DNA of 11,300 bases from positions 1 to 11,300 of the forward strand of contig JAJYBW010000077.1 of NCBI GenBank assembly GCA_021778815.1, read 5' to 3'. Every line of letters begins with the position of its first letter. Position 1 is the stretch's first letter. The notes beneath the pieces were generated by a model. The model saw nothing but the letters and a program-made list of their open reading frames with translations, had not been told where the DNA came from and did not search any database. Origin of the DNA: Acidobacteriota bacterium (GTDB taxonomy: Bacteria > Acidobacteriota > Terriglobia > Terriglobales > Acidobacteriaceae). A program made the translations under genes and the position numbers. Below are positions 1 through 7,444 of this stretch, in pieces.

Positions 1-161
1 CCCGCATCGCGGTCCCTGCCGCCACCATTCGCAGCTACCTTACGGAACACATTCACTATGTGCTGGACGAAGCATGTCTGGCTGGCATGGATCTTTTCTT
101 CCGTTATGCGGCAGAGAGCGGCGTGCTGCCCCCAGCGCCGCCGCTGCGTTGGCTGCAGTAG
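1..161 (+). CDS. mqnA: Chorismate dehydratase MqnA, C-terminal end (partial)
   Basis: This is the 3' end of a gene that starts before the window; codons run in the frame beginning at base 3 and end at TAG 159-161. The 52 visible residues include the segments YLTEHIHYVLDEACLAG and LFFRYAAESGVLPPAPPLRWL. An I-Y-L stretch followed by a helix with LFF-x-A-A-x-x-G and a final PPLRxL matches, from memory, the C-terminal helices of MqnA-type chorismate dehydratases. These convert chorismate to 3-[(1-carboxyvinyl)oxy]benzoate in the futalosine route to menaquinone. The catalytic N-terminal part is not visible, so the call rests on a short tail; another periplasmic-binding-fold protein is possible. 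The next gene starts 75 bases downstream with its own ribosome binding site. Confidence 0.6.
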   Translation, partial: RIAVPAATIRSYLTEHIHYVLDEACLAGMDLFFRYAAESGVLPPAPPLRWLQ

Positions 162-226
162 AGTGCCTGTAGTCGGTTGTTTTCTGGCGCATGCGGTGTT
201 GACGGTGCGATCGACATCTTACCTTT

Positions 227-230
227 GAGG
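227..230 (+). promoter_or_regulatory. Ribosome binding site of the oxidoreductase gene
   Basis: GAGG lies six bases before the ATG at 237. It fixes that ATG as the start rather than the in-frame TTG at 177, which would put 20 unrelated residues in front of the Tat signal. I see no convincing promoter between 162 and 226. Confidence 0.6.
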
Positions 231-236
231 TGCATT

Positions 237-1409
237 ATGAATTCCAGCCGCCGTAACTTTCTGAAGCAGGCAGGTTCCGCAGTCGCGCTTGGTGCTTTCG
301 CGGGGGAAGCGCTCGCGGGCGCAATGCGTGCTGAAACCGCTATTCCTCAGGCGGAAAATGATTCGTCGAATGCGTCTTCACCGGGCGGGAAGAAGATCGG
401 CTATTGCGTTGTCGGGCTGGGTCGCATCTCCATGGGCCAATTCATGCCCGGCGTAAAGATCTCGAAGGACTCGAAAATTGTTGCACTGGTGAGTGGACAT
501 CGCGACAAGGCCGAACGCATCGCCGACGAATACGACGTTCCGCACAACGCCATTTACAACTATCAGGATTATGATTCGATCCGCGACAATCCCGCCATCG
601 ATGCGGTTTATATTGCGCTGCCGAATGGCATGCATGCGGAATACACAATCCGTGCGGCCAAAGCGGGCAAGCACGTGTTGTGCGAAAAGCCGATGGCCAA
701 CTCCGTGAAGGAGTGCGAGCAGATGATGGCCGCCTGCAAGCAGGCTGATCGCAAGCTAATGATCGCGTATCGCTGCCAGTATGAGCCGACGAATCTAAAG
801 GCGATTGGGTTGCTGCGGCAGGGCTACGCCGGCAAGCTGCAGATGATGAGCAGCTCGAACGGATTCAATATCCACGCCGGCGAATGGCGATTGAATAAGA
901 AGATGGCCGGTGGTGGCCCGTTGGTCGATGTGGGTATTTATTCCATCCAGGCGATGCGATACCTGACCGGTGAAGAACCTACGTCTGTCGAAGCCTATTC
1001 TTCCGTCATCGATCATGACGGCAGGTTCACTGAAGTGGAAGAAAATGTGGTGTGGAACTTTCACTTTCCCAGCGGCGTGCTTGCCCATTGCGCGACCAGC
1101 TACGGCACCAACTTTCTAGGCGGCTCGGCGCGGGCCATTGGCTCAGAAGGGATGCTGGAACTGAATCCAGCCTTTGGCTATCAGGGATTGCACCTGACCG
1201 GGAAAGCGCAGGGAAAGCCGTCGCTCGATGTTGCCTTCGACAATCCATCGCCGCGACAGTTTGCCACCGAGGCGGATTATTTTTCAGATTGCATTTTGCA
1301 GAATAAGGAGCCGAAGACCGGAGGCGAAGAAGGATTGAGAGATCAGCGCATCATTACGGCGATCTACAAATCCTGCGCCGAAGGGAAGCCGGTGAAGTTG
1401 ACTGCATAG
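237..1409 (+). CDS. Tat-exported Gfo/Idh/MocA oxidoreductase, glucose-fructose oxidoreductase-like
   Basis: The protein has 390 residues. It begins with a twin-arginine signal: SRRNFLK at residues 4-10, a hydrophobic stretch 12-24 and a likely cleavage region near ALAGA at 25-29, so it should be folded with its cofactor and exported to the periplasm. The nucleotide-binding Rossmann motif GLGRIS is at 60-65, the family EKP motif at 150-152 with the catalytic-site lysine at 151, and DVGIY at 231-235 with the conserved tyrosine. The order and spacing of ALVSG (83-87), DAVYIALPN (122-130), CEKPMA, YRCQYEP (178-184) and the GGG-L-DVGIY block resemble, from memory, Zymomonas glucose-fructose oxidoreductase. 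That enzyme keeps NADP(H) bound and couples glucose oxidation to fructose reduction. The true sugar substrate cannot be read from sequence, and other periplasmic sugar dehydrogenases share this fold. The start is the ATG at 237. The gene converges on the glycosyltransferase, with 35 bases between stops. Confidence 0.85.
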   Translation: MNSSRRNFLKQAGSAVALGAFAGEALAGAMRAETAIPQAENDSSNASSPGGKKIGYCVVGLGRISMGQFMPGVKISKDSKIVALVSGHRDKAERIADEYDVPHNAIYNYQDYDSIRDNPAIDAVYIALPNGMHAEYTIRAAKAGKHVLCEKPMANSVKECEQMMAACKQADRKLMIAYRCQYEPTNLKAIGLLRQGYAGKLQMMSSSNGFNIHAGEWRLNKKMAGGGPLVDVGIYSIQAMRYLTGEEPTSVEAYSSVIDHDGRFTEVEENVVWNFHFPSGVLAHCATSYGTNFLGGSARAIGSEGMLELNPAFGYQGLHLTGKAQGKPSLDVAFDNPSPRQFATEADYFSDCILQNKEPKTGGEEGLRDQRIITAIYKSCAEGKPVKLTA

Positions 1410-1444
1410 ATTTGAGTCGAGCAGATTGGCGACCGCGCCCGGCG

Positions 1445-2161
1445 CTAGGATTCTTCCCAGTAGCCCTGGTCGCGCAGGAAATAGTTCGGGTTACCGGAGT
1501 TGAGCGCGGTGAGGAAAAACATTCCGGCAATCCGCAGGTGACCCATCTTGCGAAAGCGTCGATTCGACGTCATTACTGCGCCAGGGATCACGGCAAAGCG
1601 TTTCCGCCCCACTTGCTTGGTTAGCAAGTAGTCTTCCGCGTAGAGGGCATGCTCATTAAAGCCGCCGAGTTTTTGAAATTCCCGGCGATCGAACATCATG
1701 AACATGCCGGTCGCAAACGGTGCGGCCCATCGGGAGAGCTTCTGCACAACATTGCTTCCGCCAAACAGCAGACGATCGGCCGCGTTCCCATCGAGGCAAC
1801 GAATATTTGTCGTCAGGCAGTGCAGTTGCTGGCGCTGCATGGCGCGAATAGCGCGGCGCAGCGTGGTTGGATCGCGCAGCTCTACATCCGCGTCAAGAAA
1901 AAGCACATAAGGTGTGGTAGCGCGGCGCGCGCCTGCATTGCGACCCACAGCAGGCAGACCTCCGGCGAGTACCTCGATGGAATACGTGGCCGCAAACGAA
2001 CGCGCCATCTCCGCTGTGCCGTCGGTGGAGTTGGCATCAGCAACGTACACTCTGGTATCCGGCAAATGCAGGTAGTCCTGCTGATTCAAAGAGGTCAGCA
2101 GCTTCGGCAGCGACTGGCTCTCGTTCCGTGCTGGGATAACGATGGTGAGTTCCGCCGGCAT
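1445..2161 (-). CDS. Family 2 glycosyltransferase
   Basis: The protein has 238 residues with a GT-A fold of the GT2 type. The N-terminal strand IVIPARNES (7-15) is followed by the nucleotide-contacting segment ADANSTDGT (41-49). Next are GRNAGARRA (73-81), the metal-binding DxD inside LFLDADVEL (D90, D92), and the acceptor-site ED in YAEDYLL (E176, D177). A basic SNRRFRKMG segment at 199-207 occupies the place of the usual QxxRW region. There is no signal peptide; a weakly hydrophobic patch near 211-220 may touch the membrane. The likely role is transfer of a sugar from a nucleotide-sugar donor during envelope glycan or glycolipid synthesis; donor and acceptor are not predictable. The start is the ATG at 2161, because the catalytic N-terminal strand begins six residues later. 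It overlaps the upstream phosphoesterase frame by 125 bases, and its ribosome binding site lies inside that gene, suggesting coupled translation. Confidence 0.85.
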   Translation of the reverse strand: MPAELTIVIPARNESQSLPKLLTSLNQQDYLHLPDTRVYVADANSTDGTAEMARSFAATYSIEVLAGGLPAVGRNAGARRATTPYVLFLDADVELRDPTTLRRAIRAMQRQQLHCLTTNIRCLDGNAADRLLFGGSNVVQKLSRWAAPFATGMFMMFDRREFQKLGGFNEHALYAEDYLLTKQVGRKRFAVIPGAVMTSNRRFRKMGHLRIAGMFFLTALNSGNPNYFLRDQGYWEES

Positions 2162-2846
2162 AGGTCTGTATCTCCACGCCTTGCTGGTTGATGGTGAGGA
2201 AGGTGGCGCGCGCGTCGACCCACGAGCCGGAGTTGTAATACTCGACGCCATCGCAGAGCAGCGACAAGGCAACGTGGGTGTGTCCGCAAAACACGCGCTC
2301 GCATTTGCCGGTTTGCGCATCACGGATCGCCCCGCGTGCCACTTTGTCGGAGAGCAGCAGCCAGCGGGTATTCATGCGGTCCAGGAAGCGTGAGACACAT
2401 TTGGTTCGCGAATCAACCTTCTGGATCTGCAGGAAGATTGACTCGCCCAAGCGGCTGATCCACAGGTTCTTTTTGACGAAGCCGTCGAACTGATGCCCGT
2501 GCATCGCGAGGTGACGCTTGCCTTCGTATTCCCAAACGTAGCGCTGATAGACGGGAACGCCGACCAGGTGCGACATCAGGTTGGCGAGGCCGGTGTCATG
2601 ATTGCCTTCGACCCAGACCACCTCAACCTGGCGCTTCGGATTGGAAAGTTTGCGGATGTAGGAAAGGAACTTCCAGTGCTCGCTGGTCAGGCGGCGAAAA
2701 TTGAGATCGGAAAAAATATCGCCCAGCAGAACCAGCCGTTTGTAGCTGTACGTCTGCAGCACGTCGAGTGCGTCCTGCGCCCGACTCACTTCGGACCCGA
2801 GGTGGATGTCCGACAGGATCAGCGTGTCGTACGTTGCCCCACTCAT
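2037..2846 (-). CDS. LpxH/YbbF-like metallophosphoesterase
   Basis: The protein has 269 residues and carries a full calcineurin-type phosphoesterase metal site: SDIHLG (12-17; D13, H15), GDIF (42-45; D43), GNHD (81-84; N82, H83), a histidine in AMHGHQFD (H116) and CGHTH (187-191; H189, H191). This order matches the UDP-2,3-diacylglucosamine diphosphatase group (LpxH), which makes lipid X in lipid A synthesis at the inner face of the membrane. Many members of this group have other or unknown substrates, so the lipid A role is inference; adjacency to a glycosyltransferase fits an envelope function. The first ATG after an in-frame TAG is at 2846, and no good Shine-Dalgarno precedes it. The recognisable domain ends near residue 230. 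The remaining 39 residues are read out of frame across the glycosyltransferase start and look like a run-on tail. Confidence 0.8.
   Translation of the reverse strand: MSGATYDTLILSDIHLGSEVSRAQDALDVLQTYSYKRLVLLGDIFSDLNFRRLTSEHWKFLSYIRKLSNPKRQVEVVWVEGNHDTGLANLMSHLVGVPVYQRYVWEYEGKRHLAMHGHQFDGFVKKNLWISRLGESIFLQIQKVDSRTKCVSRFLDRMNTRWLLLSDKVARGAIRDAQTGKCERVFCGHTHVALSLLCDGVEYYNSGSWVDARATFLTINQQGVEIQTYAGGTHHRYPSTEREPVAAEAADLFESAGLPAFAGYQSVRC
2172..2175 (-). promoter_or_regulatory. Ribosome binding site of the glycosyltransferase, inside the phosphoesterase gene
   Basis: Read on the minus strand, GGAG is followed by ten bases and then the ATG at 2161. Its presence inside the upstream coding sequence supports an independent start for the glycosyltransferase rather than a fused product. 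Confidence 0.45.
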
Positions 2847-2995
2847 GCCCTAGTTATGCAGCATTTGCGGAGACATCATGATGAGCCCGCGATGAATAAT
2901 CTGTGAATCGTTTGGGTGGGGACTTGAGGAGTGCAATACGTTGAAAATTCAGTCCTCCCGGGTAGCATTTCGCAGGCACGGGAGTTCAGCGCGGC

Positions 2996-3024
2996 TTGAC
3001 ATTCGAGTTGGCCACGGATACGCT
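2996..3024 (+). promoter_or_regulatory. Candidate promoter for dprA (upstream)
   Basis: A perfect TTGACA at 2996-3001 is followed by a 17-base spacer and TACGCT at 3019-3024, which matches the -10 consensus at only three positions. Transcription would start near 3031 and give a leader of about 70 bases that has no Shine-Dalgarno before dprA. Confidence 0.3.
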
Positions 3025-3084
3025 CTCGCAACATCGAGCCAATTTTTCGAACTGAGCCGTTTGCTCGGCGGAAATGTTGTCTCC

Positions 3085-3094
3085 TATATATAAA
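3085..3094 (+). promoter_or_regulatory. TATATATAAA tract, possible -10 element adjacent to dprA
   Basis: The tract contains TATATA (3085-3090) and TATAAA (3089-3094). TATATA stands 18 bases after a weak -35-like TTGCTC (3061-3066). A start about seven bases past the TATAAA box would fall almost on the dprA ATG at 3102 and give a leaderless message. The lack of a Shine-Dalgarno there agrees with this, but the -35 match is poor. Confidence 0.3.
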
Positions 3095-3101
3095 GTTGAC
3101 G

Positions 3102-4313
3102 ATGAAAAATCCGACACAATCCGTTGACAGCGCGCAACCCGGTATCACCCTCGTAGCCCCTCAAGTCCTGGAAGGTGAGCGGCTGGCGTGGCTGGCGCTG
3201 ACCATGACCAGTGGGCTGGGGCCGACGCGCATTTGGCGTGCGGTGAACGCCACTGGCACGGCACAGGGTGTCATGGGTTTGCCGCTGACGCAGTTGGAAG
3301 GGTTGCGACTGCCGGCGGTGTCCGCGCAGTCGATCGCCTCTGGTAAATCGCTGGCAGAAGCTGAAAAAGAATGGAGCCTGGTGCAGCAGGGTGGCGGAAC
3401 GTTGGTCACCCCGGCGGATGAGGAGTATCCGGAGCGGCTGCGGGAAATTTTCGATCCGCCGACATTATTGTGGTTGCGCGGTGACAAGGCGCTGCTAGCC
3501 CAGCCAGGAATTGCCATTGTCGGAACCCGTCATCCGACTCCGTATGGCACCGGCATGGCGGAGATGCTGGCACGCGATCTGGCGACACACGGATTGAACA
3601 TTTTGAGCGGCATGGCACGGGGCGTCGATACCGCTGCACATCGCGGAGCGCTGGAGGCGCGAGGCAAGACGGTGGCGGTTTGGGGTACGGGAATCGATGT
3701 GATTTATCCCAAGGAGAACAAGCGGCTGGCGGAACAGATTCTCGAAGCTGGGGGAGCGATCATCAGCGAATATCCCATGGGAACATTTCCGGCGCCGCAG
3801 AATTTTCCCATTCGAAATCGCATTCTGAGCGGCATGAGTGTGGGAGTGCTGGTGATTGAGGCCAGCGAAAACAGCGGGACGCGAATCACGGCCCGTTGCG
3901 CGCTGGAACAGAATCGCGAAGTTTTCGCGGTGCCCGGGAATGTGACGTCAAAGAATTCCTGGGGGCCGAACACGTTGATTAAACAGGGCGCGAAGCTGGT
4001 GGCGACCTGGGAAGATGTATGGGAAGAATTACCGACGCAGATCCGCTTGGAGGTGGAGGAGCGACAGGGAATTGCATCCTCCGACGGGTCTGATGCATCG
4101 TTATTCAGCAAGCCGAATTTGCCCGACCTACCGGAAGACCAGGCGCGCGTGTTCGATGCACTCCGCCCCGACCAGGCGTTGCAGTTGGATGAACTGGTGG
4201 AGAAGCTGGAGGATAAGTTGAGCTCATCGGAGATTTTTACTGCGCTTTTTGAATTGGAGCTGGCAGGACGTGTACGCGTGATGCCGGGCAAAAATTACGT
4301 GAGGACATTTTAG
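3102..4313 (+). CDS. dprA: DNA-processing protein DprA
   Basis: The protein has 403 residues from the ATG at 3102. DprA binds incoming single-stranded DNA in the cytoplasm, protects it and loads RecA during natural transformation; it is also found in species not known to be competent. An N-terminal helical region with GLGPTR at 38-43 precedes the Rossmann-like DNA-binding fold: GIAIVGTRHPTPYG (136-149), SGMARGVDTAAHRGAL (169-184), YPKENKRL (202-209), SEYPMG (222-227) and FPIRNRILSGMS (235-246), then SGTRITA (258-264) and VPGN (277-280). The first motif has GTR where GSR is usual. Residues 345-395 form a winged-helix tail of the DprA type. Full length. A TTG two codons upstream (3096) is an alternative start, but neither has a clear Shine-Dalgarno. 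topA follows after 219 bases, a pairing seen in many bacteria. Confidence 0.95.
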   Translation: MKNPTQSVDSAQPGITLVAPQVLEGERLAWLALTMTSGLGPTRIWRAVNATGTAQGVMGLPLTQLEGLRLPAVSAQSIASGKSLAEAEKEWSLVQQGGGTLVTPADEEYPERLREIFDPPTLLWLRGDKALLAQPGIAIVGTRHPTPYGTGMAEMLARDLATHGLNILSGMARGVDTAAHRGALEARGKTVAVWGTGIDVIYPKENKRLAEQILEAGGAIISEYPMGTFPAPQNFPIRNRILSGMSVGVLVIEASENSGTRITARCALEQNREVFAVPGNVTSKNSWGPNTLIKQGAKLVATWEDVWEELPTQIRLEVEERQGIASSDGSDASLFSKPNLPDLPEDQARVFDALRPDQALQLDELVEKLEDKLSSSEIFTALFELELAGRVRVMPGKNYVRTF

Positions 4314-4532
4314 AGAAGCCAGTTTTCTACCTGCGGCGGATTCGAATTTCACCTCCAGGCGAATTGATTTGGCCGGCCTTGGAGGCTAGATGAAATCGAG
4401 GCTGTGACAGGGGGCACTGGTGTCGCGCGGCGAAACCGTGGTAGTTTCGCACTTGTTACCTAATTTTGCCGGAACGCGTTTTTTGTACAACCCGTAAAGA
4501 AAGTCTGTACTGGAAGAGGAAAGTGTAACTGC
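4314..4532. other. Intergenic region dprA-topA
   Basis: This 219-base gap holds an imperfect hairpin (4352-4359 with 4377-4385) around GGCCGGCC but no T-tract, so I do not call a terminator. A TACAAC box at 4486-4491 could be a -10 element for topA; no good -35 lies at the right distance. The topA ribosome binding site (AGAGGAAAG, 4515-4523) ends nine bases before its ATG. Confidence 0.45.
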
Positions 4533-7370
4533 ATGGCAAAGTCATTAGTCATCGTCGAGTCGCCTGCGAAGGCGAAGACGATCAACAAATATCTCGGCAA
4601 AGATTTCATTGTGGAGGCCTCATTGGGCCATATTATGGATCTGCCGAAAAGCAAGATTGGCGTCGACCTGGAAGATGGCACGTTTGAGCCCGAGTTGATT
4701 GTGATGCCGGGCAAAGAGAAGGTTGTCGACCGGCTGAAGAAGCTGGCGTCGTCTGCGGAGGCCGTGTACCTGGCGCCTGACCCGGACCGCGAAGGAGAGG
4801 CCATTGCGTGGCATCTGGAGCTGCAGCTAAAGCCACAGCTTCGCAACAAAGCGACGATTCAGCGGGTCACATTTAACGAGATCACGCAGAAGGCAGTGAA
4901 GGCGGCGTTTCAACACGCCGGCCAGGTGGATGCACGGCTGGTAGATGCGCAGCAGACACGGCGCGTGCTGGATCGCATCGTGGGCTATCAGATCTCTCCG
5001 CTGCTTTGGGACAAGGTGCGGCGCGGATTGTCCGCAGGGCGAGTGCAAACCGTAGCGGTGCGCTTGATCGTGGAGCGTGAACGGCTGATTAAGGCATTTC
5101 AACCAGTCGAGTATTGGACGCTGGACGCGCAACTGACACCAGCGTTGGGCGGAGGGAAAGAGGGCCAGGAATTTACTGCGCGCTTCATGGGCATCGACGG
5201 CAAGCGGGCCACCGTGGAGACGGTCAATTCGCCTTCATTGCCGAACCAGGCCGAGACCGATGCGATCGTCGCTGCGCTGAATAAGGCGGATTGGAAGGTT
5301 CGCTCGGTAGAAAAGAAGGAGCGTCGCCAGAATCCGACGGCTCCGTTCATCACCAGCAAGCTGCAACAGGACGCTTCGCGAAAGCTTGGCTTTAATGTGC
5401 GGCGGACGATGGGCGTGGCGCAGCGTTTGTATGAAGGCGTGGAGGTTGGTAGCCAGGGGACCGTCGGCTTGATTACCTACATGCGAACCGACTCCACTCG
5501 AGTATCACCGGATGCGATTCAGGATGCGCGCGCGTACATCCAGAAAAAGCTGGGCGAGAAATATCTTCCGGCGAACGCGAACACATTCAAGAGCAAGAAA
5601 GATGCGCAGGATGCCCATGAAGCGATTCGTCCAACCAACGTGGAGCTCACGCCGGATGAGATTAAGCGCTACCTGAGCGATGAGCAGTACAAGCTGTACA
5701 AACTGATATGGCAGCGGTTCGTCGCATCGCAGATGGTGCAAGCCGTTTTCGATCAGACGACGGTGGATATCGTCGCCAAGTCCGATCGCAACTATGACTA
5801 TCGCGTCACAGGCTCGGTGTTGAAGTTTGACGGCTTTCTGAAAATTTATGAAGAAGCCAAAGACGCGAAGGATGCCGATGATGAGGCGCTAAGCAATCGC
5901 TTGCCGGAACTGAACGATGGACAGGCACTGAATCTGAAACAGCTGAAGCCGGAGCAGCATTTCACCGAGCCGCCACCGCGCTTTAATGAGGCATCGCTGG
6001 TGAAAGAGCTGGAGGAGCGCGGCATTGGGCGGCCTTCGACCTACGCTTCGATTATCAGTACGATTCAGGATCGCGAATACGCGGTGAAGGTTCCACCGAA
6101 GGGATCGGGCAAGTTTTATCCGACCGAGTTGGGCCAGGTAGTGAACGATCTGCTGGTGAAGAACTTTCCTTACATCTTCGATCCTGCGTACACAGCTAAG
6201 TTGGAAGTGGAATTGGATGCGGTCGAAGACGGTACAGAAAAGTGGACGGATCTGTTGAGCGGCTTCTATGGATATTTCCAGGAAGAACTGAAAGTCGCCG
6301 ATAAGAACATGGAAGACATCAAGCGGATGGAGCAGCCGACGACGGAGAAATGTCCGGACTGCGGTGCGCCGCTGGTGTTGAAGTGGGGCAAGTTCGGATC
6401 GTTCTATGCGTGCTCGGCGTATGACAAAAAGAAGCCGGTCACGATTGCCAGCTCCGCGTGGGAAAAAGATGCAAAGAAGGCGATCAAGAAGATTGAAGGA
6501 AAGCTTGAATATCCGGTGACGGTGAAGACGACGGGCGGCGCAGGGATTGCTCCAGCAGCCGTAACCGCGAAGAACAGAAAAGAACTGGAAGCCGGGATGA
6601 CGGAAGTTGCGGCTTCAGATCGCAAGCTGGTGGTGGAGCAGGTGAGCTGCAAATTCACCCGTGAGAATTATGAGGGCAAACCCAACCTGCAGGCCGCGGA
6701 GGCGCAGGGAGCGGAGGCCGAGGAAGAGTTCTGCGAAAATTGCGGACGGGTCATGGTGCTGCGGAATGGACCCTTCGGCCAGTTTATGGCGTGTCCGGGG
6801 TATAACGAAGATCCGCCATGCAAGACGATTCGCAAGCTGACGCACAAACAGCAGCAGAAACCTGCGGTTCCTCTGGATGAAACCTGCCCGAAGTGCGGAA
6901 TGCAGTTGGTGCTGCGGACCGGGCAGTATGGCGAGTTCGTGAGTTGCAGCGGCTATCCAAAATGCAAGTACATCAAGCAGAATCTGACTGGTGTGAAGTG
7001 TCCGACCTGCGGGACTGGAGACATTGCGGAACGCAAGGCGCGGCGAGGGAATTACTTCTACGGATGTACGAATTATCCCAAGTGCGATTTCACTTCCAAT
7101 CTGAAGCCGGTTCCGCAGACGTGCCCAGAATGCGGGAGCCCGTACCTGCTGGAGAAGTCGCTGAAGTCGGGCGTCTACCTGGTGTGTCCGAACAACGAAA
7201 AGCAGAGTGCGGCGGAAGAAAAGCGCGGCAAGGGGCGCGGCAAGAAGGGCCAGGAAGAAAAGCCAGCAGCCTCCGCCGAGAAGGTGGTTTGCCATTACGA
7301 AGAACGCATCGGCGATGCACGCGAGCCGGAAGAAAAACCGGTCGAAGCGGCGGCCGCGACAGTCGCCTAG
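4533..7370 (+). CDS. topA: DNA topoisomerase I with C-terminal zinc ribbons
   Basis: This 945-residue type IA topoisomerase relaxes negatively supercoiled DNA by cutting and passing one strand. The N-terminal Toprim domain shows VIVESPAKAK with E9 (6-15) and DPDREGE (83-89; D83, D85, E87) for magnesium. The core has SAGRVQ (167-172) and GLITYMRTDST (312-322), in which Y316 is the DNA-linking tyrosine. ERGIGRPSTYA (495-505) lies in the region that closes the gate. The C-terminus carries five C4-type ribbons. Three are complete: C734/C737/C754/C763, C785/C788/C805/C811 and C823/C826/C845/C851. The first (C607/C610/C627) lacks its nearby fourth cysteine, with CKFTREN at 706-712 a likely distant fourth ligand. 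The last (C864/C867/C885) also lacks a nearby fourth one, and is followed by a lysine-rich stretch and C920-H921. The acidic/alanine end is probably disordered. The start has a good ribosome binding site. Confidence 0.97.
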   Translation: MAKSLVIVESPAKAKTINKYLGKDFIVEASLGHIMDLPKSKIGVDLEDGTFEPELIVMPGKEKVVDRLKKLASSAEAVYLAPDPDREGEAIAWHLELQLKPQLRNKATIQRVTFNEITQKAVKAAFQHAGQVDARLVDAQQTRRVLDRIVGYQISPLLWDKVRRGLSAGRVQTVAVRLIVERERLIKAFQPVEYWTLDAQLTPALGGGKEGQEFTARFMGIDGKRATVETVNSPSLPNQAETDAIVAALNKADWKVRSVEKKERRQNPTAPFITSKLQQDASRKLGFNVRRTMGVAQRLYEGVEVGSQGTVGLITYMRTDSTRVSPDAIQDARAYIQKKLGEKYLPANANTFKSKKDAQDAHEAIRPTNVELTPDEIKRYLSDEQYKLYKLIWQRFVASQMVQAVFDQTTVDIVAKSDRNYDYRVTGSVLKFDGFLKIYEEAKDAKDADDEALSNRLPELNDGQALNLKQLKPEQHFTEPPPRFNEASLVKELEERGIGRPSTYASIISTIQDREYAVKVPPKGSGKFYPTELGQVVNDLLVKNFPYIFDPAYTAKLEVELDAVEDGTEKWTDLLSGFYGYFQEELKVADKNMEDIKRMEQPTTEKCPDCGAPLVLKWGKFGSFYACSAYDKKKPVTIASSAWEKDAKKAIKKIEGKLEYPVTVKTTGGAGIAPAAVTAKNRKELEAGMTEVAASDRKLVVEQVSCKFTRENYEGKPNLQAAEAQGAEAEEEFCENCGRVMVLRNGPFGQFMACPGYNEDPPCKTIRKLTHKQQQKPAVPLDETCPKCGMQLVLRTGQYGEFVSCSGYPKCKYIKQNLTGVKCPTCGTGDIAERKARRGNYFYGCTNYPKCDFTSNLKPVPQTCPECGSPYLLEKSLKSGVYLVCPNNEKQSAAEEKRGKGRGKKGQEEKPAASAEKVVCHYEERIGDAREPEEKPVEAAAATVA

Positions 7371-7413
7371 TTCTATATCGCGCTGTTAAAACATGTGATC
7401 GGCCGCCAGCCCG

Positions 7414-7435
7414 TACAATTGACCTAGCAGGAAAG
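7414..7435 (+). promoter_or_regulatory. -10-like TACAAT and ribosome binding site of the 143-residue gene
   Basis: TACAAT (7414-7419) matches the -10 consensus at five of six positions, but I see no good -35 box. AGGAAAG (7429-7435) lies nine bases before the ATG at 7445 and closely resembles the topA ribosome binding site. The gap after topA is only 74 bases, so read-through from topA is equally possible. Confidence 0.35.
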
Positions 7436-7444
7436 TGAAAAGGG

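Larger units (their letters stand above)
2847..3101. other. Divergent intergenic region between the phosphoesterase and dprA
   Basis: These 255 bases must hold promoters for both directions. On the plus strand I see a TTGACA box and, next to dprA, a TATATATAAA tract (both listed separately). No comparable box pair is obvious on the minus strand. A 90-codon minus-strand frame (3148-2876) crosses the region but overlaps the dprA start, has no recognisable domain, and is probably spurious. Confidence 0.6.

Noticed and set aside
177..236. TTG-initiated 20-residue extension of the oxidoreductase
   Set aside because: It would place unrelated residues before a textbook Tat signal, and the ATG at 237 has its own GAGG ribosome binding site.
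1435..1445. GCGC-CCG-GCGC hairpin between convergent stops
   Set aside because: Four base pairs without a T-tract is expected by chance in GC-rich sequence.
2876..3148. 90-codon minus-strand frame in the divergent intergenic region
   Set aside because: It overlaps the dprA start, lacks a recognisable domain and has a composition typical of a chance frame.
4352..4385. Imperfect hairpin after dprA as a terminator
   Set aside because: The stem has a bulge and a long loop, and no T-tract follows.
6615..7295. 226-codon minus-strand frame inside topA
   Set aside because: It is antisense to the zinc-ribbon region, whose cysteine pattern explains the sequence; no domain or ribosome binding site is visible.
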